The notes beneath the pieces were generated by a model. That model was not told where the DNA came from and ran no database searches. It saw only the letters and a program-made list of their open reading frames with translations. Of a stretch of DNA of 33,571 nt, positions 1 to 6,692 are shown piece by piece. The stretch spans positions 1-33,571 of the forward strand of contig JAFDHB010000019.1 of NCBI GenBank assembly GCA_019308985.1, read 5' to 3'. Numbering within the stretch: the first letter of the stretch is position 1; the number at the start of each line of letters is the position of its first letter. This DNA is from Deltaproteobacteria bacterium. Its GTDB lineage: Bacteria; Desulfobacterota; DSM-4660; Desulfatiglandales; HGW-15. A program made the position numbers and the translations under genes.

Positions 1-837
1 ATCCTCGGCGCCTATGGTGATGATATGAATGCCCTGGCACAGGTCTTTTAGGCCAGATACAATCTCGGCAAATATCTCAATGCTCGCCTTTTGACGGTCC
101 GTCGCCTTGGCCAACCTCTTGATAATCCACTCAGGGACCAAACCTGATCTGACATGCCGATTCAGAAACTGGGCCATCCCAGCCGTTCTAAGGATCATCA
201 CCTCTGCGATAACAGGCACCCCGAACGTCTTGACCTCTTTGAGGAATTTCTCAAATAGGGCCACGTCGAACACTGGTGTGGTCAAGAAATAGCCAGTGCC
301 AATCTTCGTCATTTCTTCCATTTCCTTCATTTCCAGCTCCGGGACGTTTTTCCCCCATTTGGATTCCACTCCAGACCCTATGGTGAAGTCGGCTTTTGAG
401 GAGAGCTCTTTACCGTCTACTGTGCGCCCTTCCCTCAGATGAGCCAGTACGGAACTCAGCTTGCCTGAATCCACATGGAAGAACATCATCTCCTGCAGAC
501 TGTCCCCCGTGATGCGGTAGTCCTCCGTGAAGACCAGAAGGTTGTTTACGCCCGTCTCATGGGCCTGAATGAGATCCTTTTGCAACTGCAGCCTGTTCTT
601 TTCTCGAGTGCTCGTCTGGTAAATGGCCTCAAACCTGTTTTGCTTCAGTATTTCGCAAGTCTTCAAGCTTTCTCCCACGATGCCCTCGATATCCAGTTCC
701 GGCACACTGATGCCATCCACCCTCCCCCTGACCAGCTGCAATCTCTTTACGACCTCTTCCGGCCCTTCATCAACGGGAGCCTGGATCTCAGAGGTGACCA
801 CAAATTTCCTTTTCTCAAGGGCTTCCTTAAGTTTCAT
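1..837 (-). CDS. metF: Methylenetetrahydrofolate reductase, partial (3' end beyond window)
   Basis: The frame is open for 279 codons from the ATG at 837 to the window edge, so the C-terminus is cut. The start has a good ribosome binding site (GGAGG five bases upstream). The product looks like an MTHFR-family TIM barrel, which interconverts methylene- and methyl-tetrahydrofolate in the cytoplasm. Supporting motifs are an N-terminal TSEIQAP (family: E-x-PP), a TREKNR segment, an ITGDSL segment (family: TGD) and a GTGYFLTTPVFD segment (family: DF-x-x-TQ-x-x-FD). The family is about 290-300 residues, so little is missing. It follows the HTH-receiver gene by 87 bp on the same strand, so the two may share a transcript. 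In anaerobes this enzyme serves methionine synthesis or the Wood-Ljungdahl methyl branch; the window does not decide which. No metV partner is visible. Confidence 0.85.
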   Translation of the reverse strand, partial: MKLKEALEKRKFVVTSEIQAPVDEGPEEVVKRLQLVRGRVDGISVPELDIEGIVGESLKTCEILKQNRFEAIYQTSTREKNRLQLQKDLIQAHETGVNNLLVFTEDYRITGDSLQEMMFFHVDSGKLSSVLAHLREGRTVDGKELSSKADFTIGSGVESKWGKNVPELEMKEMEEMTKIGTGYFLTTPVFDVALFEKFLKEVKTFGVPVIAEVMILRTAGMAQFLNRHVRSGLVPEWIIKRLAKATDRQKASIEIFAEIVSGLKDLCQGIHIITIGAED

Positions 838-856
838 TGACTCCTCCCAAATCTTG

Positions 857-904
857 GTCACTTGTCGTAAGTACTCTGGAATCGACCCGCAAATGACAAG
901 TGAC
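857..904. repeat. Perfect 10-bp inverted repeat between receiver gene and metF
   Basis: Arms GTCACTTGTC (857-866) and GACAAGTGAC (895-904) are exact reverse complements separated by 28 bp. They lie in the 87-bp gap between two minus-strand genes. It could be a stem-loop affecting readthrough into metF, a regulator site, or part of a dispersed intergenic repeat. No T-run follows it, so a simple intrinsic terminator is unlikely. Confidence 0.5.
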
Positions 905-924
905 AAATGGCTAACGGCCCCGGG

Positions 925-1497
925 TTAGGCCAAACCGAGCAGCTGGGCCACCTCCAGTTTAAGCTGAGGCAAGGGCAGAGGCTTTGAAAAGCACAGGTCT
1001 GCCCCGTATTCTTTCATCTTGGCAAACTTCTCATCATCCAGATAAGCTGAAAGCACAATGATCTTTGTATCCCTCGTCTCGTGGCTCTCCTTTATTTTGC
1101 GGCACACCTCATACCCATTGATATCCGGCATCATTATATCCAAGATCAAGAGATGCGGTTTGAAATGGTTGACCTGAAGTCCGGCCTCAAAGCCGTCCGA
1201 GGCCGAAATAACCTCATAATCATACTCCTCCTCTTCTAATGCCTGAACGATCGTTTCCACGATAATGGGGTCGTCATCCACTATAAGGATCCGCTTCCGC
1301 TCAGTGGCGATCTCCTCTTCCGGAAGGGGTATGCCCTGCTTTCGCATAAAATCCTCCAAGTCAGGTTTCTTAATGCGCCGATGCCCCCCTACAGTCCTGT
1401 ATGCAGGAATATGACCAGCCTCGATCCAATTGATGATCGTCTTCGGGGAGACATTGCAGTATTTGGAAGCCTGGAAAACCGTGAAGATATCCCCCAT
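925..1497 (-). CDS. HTH (MerR/excisionase-type) - receiver domain regulator
   Basis: A 190-residue regulator of reversed architecture. Residues 4-52 form a MerR/excisionase-type winged HTH (NVSPKTIINWIEAG, then the GGHRRI turn). Residues 68-188 form a CheY-like receiver with acidic pocket D74-D76, phospho-acceptor D120 (LILDIMMPD), S150 and K172 (SKP). Most response regulators carry the receiver first. I chose the ATG at 1497 because GGAGGAG sits seven bases upstream; an in-frame ATG at 1521 would add eight residues. It lies directly downstream of the PAS histidine kinase, its likely partner, and has its own promoter-like sequence. The target is unknown; metF, the next gene on the strand, is one guess. 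Family assignment is firm, role inferred. Confidence 0.88.
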   Translation of the reverse strand: MGDIFTVFQASKYCNVSPKTIINWIEAGHIPAYRTVGGHRRIKKPDLEDFMRKQGIPLPEEEIATERKRILIVDDDPIIVETIVQALEEEEYDYEVISASDGFEAGLQVNHFKPHLLILDIMMPDINGYEVCRKIKESHETRDTKIIVLSAYLDDEKFAKMKEYGADLCFSKPLPLPQLKLEVAQLLGLA

Positions 1498-1534
1498 GGG
1501 ACGCTCCTCCTTCTTTGGCAAGTTGCAGGTTTTT

Positions 1535-1563
1535 TAATTATTATAAATTTTATAGTATGTCAA
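1535..1563 (-). promoter_or_regulatory. Putative sigma-70 promoter of the HTH-receiver gene
   Basis: On the minus strand a perfect TTGACA (1558-1563) is followed 17 bp later by TAATTA (1535-1540) in a very AT-rich stretch, about 38 bp before the ATG at 1497. A TATAAT also occurs at shorter spacing. This suggests the regulator can be expressed independently of the upstream kinase. Confidence 0.5.
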
Positions 1564-1687
1564 GCCAAAAATTGCCAGCAATAAAACTAAAATAATAGAA
1601 TTTATCGTAATAAAGGAAGATTGCCATTTCAGCTTAACGCCCCAAAAGGGAAAGAGATAGTGCGGCGTGCAAATCAAGGAGATGGGC

Positions 1688-3535
1688 CTATACTCCTCGC
1701 TCTCCGTCGGCGGGATTTTCGTTTTGTGCTGGAAGGATGATGGTAAAGGTCGTCCCTGAACCCCATTTACTCGAAACTCTAATATCACCACCATGGTCTT
1801 TTATGAATCCATAACAGACGGATAGACCAAGACCCACATCTTTGACACTGTCTTTGGTGGTGAAAAAGGCGTCAAAGATTTTGTTCAGATCTTCCTTTCG
1901 GATTCCGGTCCCCGTGTCAGCAATTTCGATATAGATATTGTCCGCTTTTCTCATCGTATTTACGGTGAGGGTTCCTCCATCCGGCATGGCATCCCTTGCA
2001 TTGGCAATCATGTTCAGGAAAACCTGGCGGAGTTGGCTTCTGGAGGCATTGATCATTCCCAGATCATCCGCAAGGGAACTTGAAACACGTATGCTCTTTT
2101 CCAGCAATTGTTTTTTGACCAGGAGCAAAATCTCATCTATAACCTGATTCACATCCGTGAGCTGTCTTTCCTCTTCTTCAGGCTTGGAGAAGCTGAGCAT
2201 CTTTCGGAGCAATTCTGTCAGGCGCACGGTCTCGGAGAGGGCCATGTCCAGGATCTTTCGCCTCTTGCTGGTGGGAGGGATCTCGGACTTGAGGAGTTCA
2301 AGGGTGTTCATGATCCCATAGAGGGGATTATTCAACTCGTGTGCGATCTGAGACGTGAGCTTTCCCATAGCTGCCAGTTTCTCCGATTGGAGCAGTTTTT
2401 CCTGGGTCTCCCTCAGCTTCCTTTCCATGTCCAGAAATTCCTTCAGGTCGGCAAATATGCCCACCGAGGCAATTTCTTCACCCCCGGAATCGTAGAGCAT
2501 GGCTGCTGAAAGGTTCCCTTCAATTATCTCTCCGTCCCTCCTTACATGGACCATGGGATAGGATCTCAATATCCCCTTTCCCCCATATTCGAGGCTCCTT
2601 ATCATTCCCATGACCTCCTTGGCCATGCCTTCTGGATAGATCTTCTTGATGTTCATCCTTCCTATTACTTCCTCAGCACGATACCCGAGGATTTTTTCAG
2701 CAGCTCTGTTCCAAAGAATGATATTCCCTTTCAAATCAGTGGCCATGATGGCATTTGGAGAGCTCTGGATTATCTTGTTCAGGAAATCATTGGCCTCCTT
2801 CAACCTTTGCTCCATTTCTTTTCTTTCGGACTGATCCACATTGATCCCTTCGTAGCCAATGATTTTCCCCTGCTCGTCATACCTTGCATGGGCCGTAAGC
2901 AGGACGGGAACCGGTGTTGCGTCCTTTTTCTTGAAATAGACTTCGAAGTTGATAACCCTTCCCTCCCGTTCTATAACTTCCTGGAATCTCTTGCGGTCTT
3001 CCGGGTTCAGGTACAGGTCCCGCGCTATATCCATGCCGAGGAATTCTGCCTTGTCCTCGTATCCGAGCATGTCGAGAAGGGCCTTGTTGGCATTCAAGAA
3101 CTTCCCTTCCCTTGTGCTTATGAATACCCCGCAGCCGACATGCTCGAACAATCTCCTGTAGTCCTCTTGGGATGCCCTGAGCCGTGCCTCGTCCCTTTTC
3201 TGCTTGGTGATATCACGGAAAATGCTCACCTTGAGCCTGGTACCATCCGGATCTTTCAAGGGGAACTCGATGATGTCGTAGGTCTGGTTCTTTCTTTCAA
3301 TATGATGTTCCCAGCGCACGCTTGCTCCTGCAAAGACCTCTTCTGCCCGGCACCATGGACAGATTTCCCCTGAATCGTGCAAGAGCTGATGACACTTCTT
3401 TCCCATACCCTCCCCAAATTCCTCTACCATGACATCGTTCATGTACTTGACGTTGAACCCCTCATCTATCAAGTACACTCCGTCCATAAGGGCATCAAAG
3501 ACGGACGTAATCTCCTTGCGGGTAAAATCAGGCAT
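1688..3535 (-). CDS. Sensor histidine kinase with three PAS domains
   Basis: A 615-residue soluble sensor kinase with no convincing membrane segment. The first PAS (about 5-115) contains C48 and a CPWC pair (C59, C62), a possible metal or redox centre often seen in such PAS domains. PAS 2 covers about 120-240 and PAS 3 about 248-372. The dimerisation/phosphoacceptor region has SQIAHELNNPL with H399, and the C-terminal ATPase has N, DTGTGI and GLGL motifs. I chose the ATG at 3535, five bases after a GGAGG; a TTG at 3547 would add four residues. The HTH-receiver protein 190 bp downstream is its probable partner. The cytoplasmic location and cysteine-bearing PAS suggest sensing an internal redox or metabolite signal, but the ligand is unknown. 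Confidence 0.92.
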   Translation of the reverse strand: MPDFTRKEITSVFDALMDGVYLIDEGFNVKYMNDVMVEEFGEGMGKKCHQLLHDSGEICPWCRAEEVFAGASVRWEHHIERKNQTYDIIEFPLKDPDGTRLKVSIFRDITKQKRDEARLRASQEDYRRLFEHVGCGVFISTREGKFLNANKALLDMLGYEDKAEFLGMDIARDLYLNPEDRKRFQEVIEREGRVINFEVYFKKKDATPVPVLLTAHARYDEQGKIIGYEGINVDQSERKEMEQRLKEANDFLNKIIQSSPNAIMATDLKGNIILWNRAAEKILGYRAEEVIGRMNIKKIYPEGMAKEVMGMIRSLEYGGKGILRSYPMVHVRRDGEIIEGNLSAAMLYDSGGEEIASVGIFADLKEFLDMERKLRETQEKLLQSEKLAAMGKLTSQIAHELNNPLYGIMNTLELLKSEIPPTSKRRKILDMALSETVRLTELLRKMLSFSKPEEEERQLTDVNQVIDEILLLVKKQLLEKSIRVSSSLADDLGMINASRSQLRQVFLNMIANARDAMPDGGTLTVNTMRKADNIYIEIADTGTGIRKEDLNKIFDAFFTTKDSVKDVGLGLSVCYGFIKDHGGDIRVSSKWGSGTTFTIILPAQNENPADGERGV

Positions 3536-3730
3536 CTCATCCTCCAAGAATAAATGATGGTGGTACAGATATTCCTAGCAACTTTACCTGGCCGGTAGAA
3601 ACGAACGAGGATTATATTATCTAGTGTTGTAGTATATCATATTTTTCTAGAGAAGAAACTCTTTGGCAGTTCGATGTATGTGGTAGGAGGCCCCAAAAAC
3701 TATTTCAGAAGACGGGGCGGCGGTAGAAAC

Positions 3731-3764
3731 GATAAAGCCCCGACCCATCGGCCGGGGCTTTATC
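3731..3764 (-). terminator. Strong hairpin downstream of the selenoprotein gene
   Basis: A perfect 12-bp stem, GATAAAGCCCCG (3731-3742) with CGGGGCTTTATC (3753-3764), encloses a 10-nt loop. It begins 22 bp past the stop of the Fe-S selenoprotein gene. There is no long T-tract after it, but the GC core flanked by an A/T end of the stem is typical of a transcript end. Confidence 0.65.
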
Positions 3765-3785
3765 AAGAAATTCAGCGGGTTTTCC

Positions 3786-5084
3786 TTATTCCCATTCTTC
3801 TTCCAAGTCCACTCCATCCCTTTCGTATTGTGCATCCCTCAGCTCGTGGGCCCTCTTAACCTCCTCTTCGCTCCAGGGTTCCACCACGAGGGAATCGGCC
3901 ACAAGCTCCCAGAGATACTTTGTTTCAATGCCCAAGTCATACTCCTTGGTAAGACTCTTCATTATCTGGTCCCTACAATTGTGGCAGGGAGCCACCACGA
4001 TCTTGGCGCCCGTATCCCTTATCTGCTTTGCCTTAACGCGGCCGTAAAAGATCCTTTCTTGCTCATAGGGCATGGCCCAGGCACCACCGCCTGCTCCGCA
4101 ACAGTAGTTGTTCATTCTAGAAGGATACATTTCAACATATTCCTCGCAGCATTGCTGCACAATCCAGCGGGGCTCTTCAAAGTAGCCGTGTCCGAAGGCC
4201 TTTTCCCCCTTTCGGCCGTAATTACACGGGTCATGGAGGGTCACGGGTTCCTTGTGGGCGGACTTGTCTACCTTGATCCTTCCGGTTTCTATGTATTCCT
4301 TCAGCAGGTCGTGTACGGAAACTACCCTGTACTTCTCAAAGACCTCGGGGAACCAGTTCTGCAGACCAAGCCTGGTCGCAAAATAGGCGTGGCCTCATTC
4401 CGGCAAAAGGAGTGTCTTGCACTCCAGTCGCTCCAAATGTTCCACTATCCTCCCAACGAGGATCTTCATTGACTCGTCGTCCCCGGAAAACAAGGCCCAG
4501 TTGACACCTTCCCAGTTTTCCGACGGCACTGTCCAGTCTTCCTTGGCGGCGTAAAAGATCTTCCACCAGAACTTCATGTCGTCCGGCTCACCGAAGGGCT
4601 CTTTCGAGTTGATTGTAACTAGGACATTGGCTCCTTTCTTGTCGACCGGGACATAAAATCCCGGGAAGCCCTCATCTTCCATCTCTTTTGCCACGTCTGC
4701 AAGGAGGAAGAGGAAATCCTCCTTTGGTATTCCCAGATTGTTTCCCTTTTCCAGGTCCATCACCACTCCCTTGTGGATGGGGCCCGGGACCTTGTCCCGC
4801 TCCCTGAGTCCCCTCGCCCTTCTCAGCATTTTCAGGATTTCCACACCCTGGGGACAGGCATACTCGCACCGCCCGCAAAGTGTGCATATCCAAGGGAAAC
4901 GGGAGCCAATAAGCTCCTGATCCAAACCTAGGGCGGCCATCCTAACGGCCTTTCTGGGGTCAAGACCGTCTATACCGGTCACAGGACATCCACTTGCACA
5001 TGTTCCACAGGTGAAGCAGATATCGGCCCACTCAGGTGCGATTCTCAGCTTGCTTTCTTTTGGGTTTATGGCCAAGGGTTCCAT
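3786..5084 (-). CDS. HdrD-like CCG-domain Fe-S oxidoreductase, selenoprotein (Sec230 at TGA 4395-4397)
   Basis: One continuous frame of 432 codons plus stop, interrupted only by TGA at 4397-4395. The N-terminus carries two [4Fe-4S] ferredoxin motifs (C23, C26, C29, C33 and C67, C70, C73, C77). Residues 227-233 read LPE-TGA-GHAY, and relatives of this family have Cys in PECGHAY, so TGA most likely encodes selenocysteine. The second CCG module follows: HDPCNYG, then YCCGAGGG, then APCHNC. The first CCG module looks degenerate (WALFSGDD where CCG is expected). No frameshift or second stop is present, and a hairpin follows the TGA. GGAGG precedes the ATG at 5084. It has no membrane helices, so it is probably a cytoplasmic electron-transfer or thiol-disulfide subunit. 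It is divergent from glutaryl-CoA dehydrogenase, suggesting a link to acyl-CoA oxidation. A conventional annotation would split it into two genes. Confidence 0.88.
4364..4377 (-). promoter_or_regulatory. SECIS-like hairpin after the recoded TGA
   Basis: Starting 18 nt downstream of the TGA on the minus strand, GACCA and TGGTC form a perfect 5-bp stem closed by GGCT (equivalently a 4-bp stem with loop AGGCTT). Bacterial SECIS elements lie inside the coding region immediately after the UGA with a small apical loop, so placement and shape fit. The lower stem is weak, so this is a candidate based on position. Confidence 0.55.
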
Positions 5085-5173
5085 TTGGATTCCTCCTAAG
5101 TCGTAAACTGTACTTGCACGTGGATACGAGCCACTACATATTGTTCCCGCTAGACGTAAATTTTCGCCGTCAC

Positions 5174-5200
5174 TTTATAACCCACCGGCCAAAAAGTCAA
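5174..5200 (-). promoter_or_regulatory. Putative promoter of the selenoprotein gene
   Basis: On the minus strand TTGACT (5195-5200) is followed by TATAAA (5174-5179) at 15-bp spacing, or TAAAGT at 17 bp. This is about 90 bp before the ATG at 5084. GGCCGG and CCGG elements between and around the boxes could bind a regulator. Confidence 0.4.
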
Positions 5201-5255
5201 CCGGATAATTGTGAATTTTTTCTTTAACATCCAAGTCACAAGACCCCATTCAAAC

Positions 5256-5284
5256 TTGACTATTTTCCACAAAAAGCGGATATA
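5256..5284 (+). promoter_or_regulatory. Putative promoter of glutaryl-CoA dehydrogenase
   Basis: TTGACT (5256-5261) and GATATA (5279-5284) are separated by 17 bp. This would give a leader of about 165 nt before the ATG at 5458, with the inverted repeat at 5322-5352 lying downstream of the promoter. Confidence 0.4.
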
Positions 5285-5321
5285 TGCGCAACAAGGAGTA
5301 TTCTGGGGATGGACGGTTCGG

Positions 5322-5352
5322 CACATTATAGTTAAAATGTAGCTACAATGTG
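5322..5352. promoter_or_regulatory. Inverted repeat, possible operator upstream of gcdH
   Basis: CACATTATAG (5322-5331) and CTACAATGTG (5343-5352) match as inverted repeats at 9 of 10 positions with an 11-bp spacer. An overlapping perfect palindrome TGTAGCTACA spans 5338-5347. Size and symmetry fit a dimeric regulator such as a TetR-type acyl-CoA sensor, but the regulator is not identified and is not in this window. Confidence 0.45.
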
Positions 5353-5457
5353 AATAATTTTGTTGCCTTTCACCGGAAAATGGATTATAAGCCATGGCTT
5401 GTAAAAAAAATCACAAAAATCGCCTAGCAGACCCGACAGGAACGAGGAGGATGAGTT

Positions 5458-6621
5458 ATGAATTTTGAATTGAGTGAAGAACTACAGATGCTGCGGGATA
5501 TGGCCCGTGACTTCGCCAACGAGAAAATTGCGCCCTTTGCGGACGAATGGGATGAGAAGCACTACTTTCCCTATGAGGAGGTCATAAAGCCCATGGCGAA
5601 GTTGGGCTTCTTCGGCACGGTCATCCCGGAAAAGTACGGCGGAAATGAAATGGGATGGCTTGCCGCCATCATTCTAACCGAGGAAATTGCGAGGGCTTCC
5701 AGCTCACTCCGTGTCCAAATCAACATGCAAACCCTCGGCTGTGCTTACACCATATTGAAATATGGTTCCGAGGAATTGAAGGAGAAGTATATCCCAAAGC
5801 TGGTGAGTGCCGAGTATATAGGGGCCTTCGCAATAACGGAACCGAATGCAGGATCAGACGTAATGGCCATGAAGTCTACAGCTACGGATAAAGGGGATCA
5901 CTGGTTGCTTAACGGCTCAAAGACCTGGATTTCCAACTCAACTGTAGCGGATGTATTCATCTATTATGCCTATACCGACAAAGAGGCGCGAGGGAAGGGC
6001 CTATCCGCATTTGTCATAGAGCCGAAAAACTTCAATGGTGTTACAACAACAAATCTTGACAAGCTCGGCACGAGAACTACGCCGACCGGCGAAATTTACC
6101 TGGAAGACACCAAGGTACCTAAAGAAAACATACTGGGCAAACCCGGCGATGGGGCAAGGATTGTGTTCGGGTCCTTAAACCAAACCAGACTATCCGCTGC
6201 GGCTGGGGGGATCGGGATGGCGCAGGCCTGCCTCGATGCGGCAACCGCTTATTGCAAGGAGCGCGAGCAGTTCGGCAAACCTATAGGAGAATTTCAGATG
6301 AACCAAGATTTGATCGCTCAAATCGCATGTGAAATAGAGGCTGCAAGGCTTCTCGTTTATAAGGCCGCATGGCAAAAAGATCAAGGCCAGCTCAACAACG
6401 GTCTCGAAGTCGCCCAGGCAAAATACCTCGCAGGTGAAGTTGCTGTAAAGAGTTCACAGGTTGCGATGAGAATTCTGGGTGCATACGGATATTCCACAGA
6501 ATATCCCGTGGCAAGGTACTACCGAGACGCCCCGGCATATCAAATCGTTGAAGGATCTACGAATATCTGCAAATGGATCATAGCACTGGACCAGCTTGAT
6601 ATACGCAAGGCAAGCAGGTAA
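5458..6621 (+). CDS. gcdH: Glutaryl-CoA dehydrogenase, probably non-decarboxylating
   Basis: A full-length 387-residue acyl-CoA dehydrogenase with FAD- and substrate-binding features (ITEPNAGSD near 127-134, KTWISN near 155-160, conserved R85). The catalytic base is E365 in a V-E-G-S-T-N-I context. Most acyl-CoA dehydrogenases, including decarboxylating glutaryl-CoA dehydrogenases, have Tyr before this Glu. A conserved Tyr-to-Val exchange was reported as the key difference in the Desulfococcus glutaconyl-CoA-forming enzyme, and V364 fits that type. It would oxidise glutaryl-CoA to glutaconyl-CoA with ETF as electron acceptor. AGGAGG lies eight bases before the ATG. The next gene, 71 bp downstream, encodes glutaconyl-CoA decarboxylase subunit A, which strongly supports the substrate call. 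Confidence 0.88.
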   Translation: MNFELSEELQMLRDMARDFANEKIAPFADEWDEKHYFPYEEVIKPMAKLGFFGTVIPEKYGGNEMGWLAAIILTEEIARASSSLRVQINMQTLGCAYTILKYGSEELKEKYIPKLVSAEYIGAFAITEPNAGSDVMAMKSTATDKGDHWLLNGSKTWISNSTVADVFIYYAYTDKEARGKGLSAFVIEPKNFNGVTTTNLDKLGTRTTPTGEIYLEDTKVPKENILGKPGDGARIVFGSLNQTRLSAAAGGIGMAQACLDAATAYCKEREQFGKPIGEFQMNQDLIAQIACEIEAARLLVYKAAWQKDQGQLNNGLEVAQAKYLAGEVAVKSSQVAMRILGAYGYSTEYPVARYYRDAPAYQIVEGSTNICKWIIALDQLDIRKASR

Positions 6622-6629
6622 ATTCTTCC

Positions 6630-6666
6630 CCCCTTAGCCAAACCCCTCGATTTGCCGGTTAAGGGG
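6630..6666 (+). promoter_or_regulatory. Intercistronic hairpin between gcdH and gcdA
   Basis: CCCCTTAGCC (6630-6639) pairs with GGTTAAGGGG (6657-6666) with one G-T wobble across a 17-nt loop. It fills most of the 71-bp gap and lacks a T-tract, so an RNA-processing or partial attenuation role is more likely than full termination. Confidence 0.5.
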
Positions 6667-6692
6667 CTTCATGAAATGTAGGGGAGGAAACC

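Larger units (their letters stand above)
5085..5457. other. 373-bp divergent regulatory region
   Basis: AT-rich gap between the divergent selenoprotein and glutaryl-CoA dehydrogenase genes. It holds promoter-like sequences on both strands and an inverted repeat near the plus-strand gene, listed separately. No credible short gene was found; the 81-codon minus-strand frame here lacks recognisable features. Confidence 0.6.

Noticed and set aside
2546..3373. 275-codon plus-strand frame
   Set aside because: Lies antisense to the PAS region of the histidine kinase and has no recognisable domain or ribosome site.
4395..5084. A complete 229-residue Fe-S protein ending at the TGA, followed by a separate 152-residue protein
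   Set aside because: The frame continues without another stop or shift, the TGA falls exactly at a conserved Cys position, and both pieces together make one standard HdrD-like protein.
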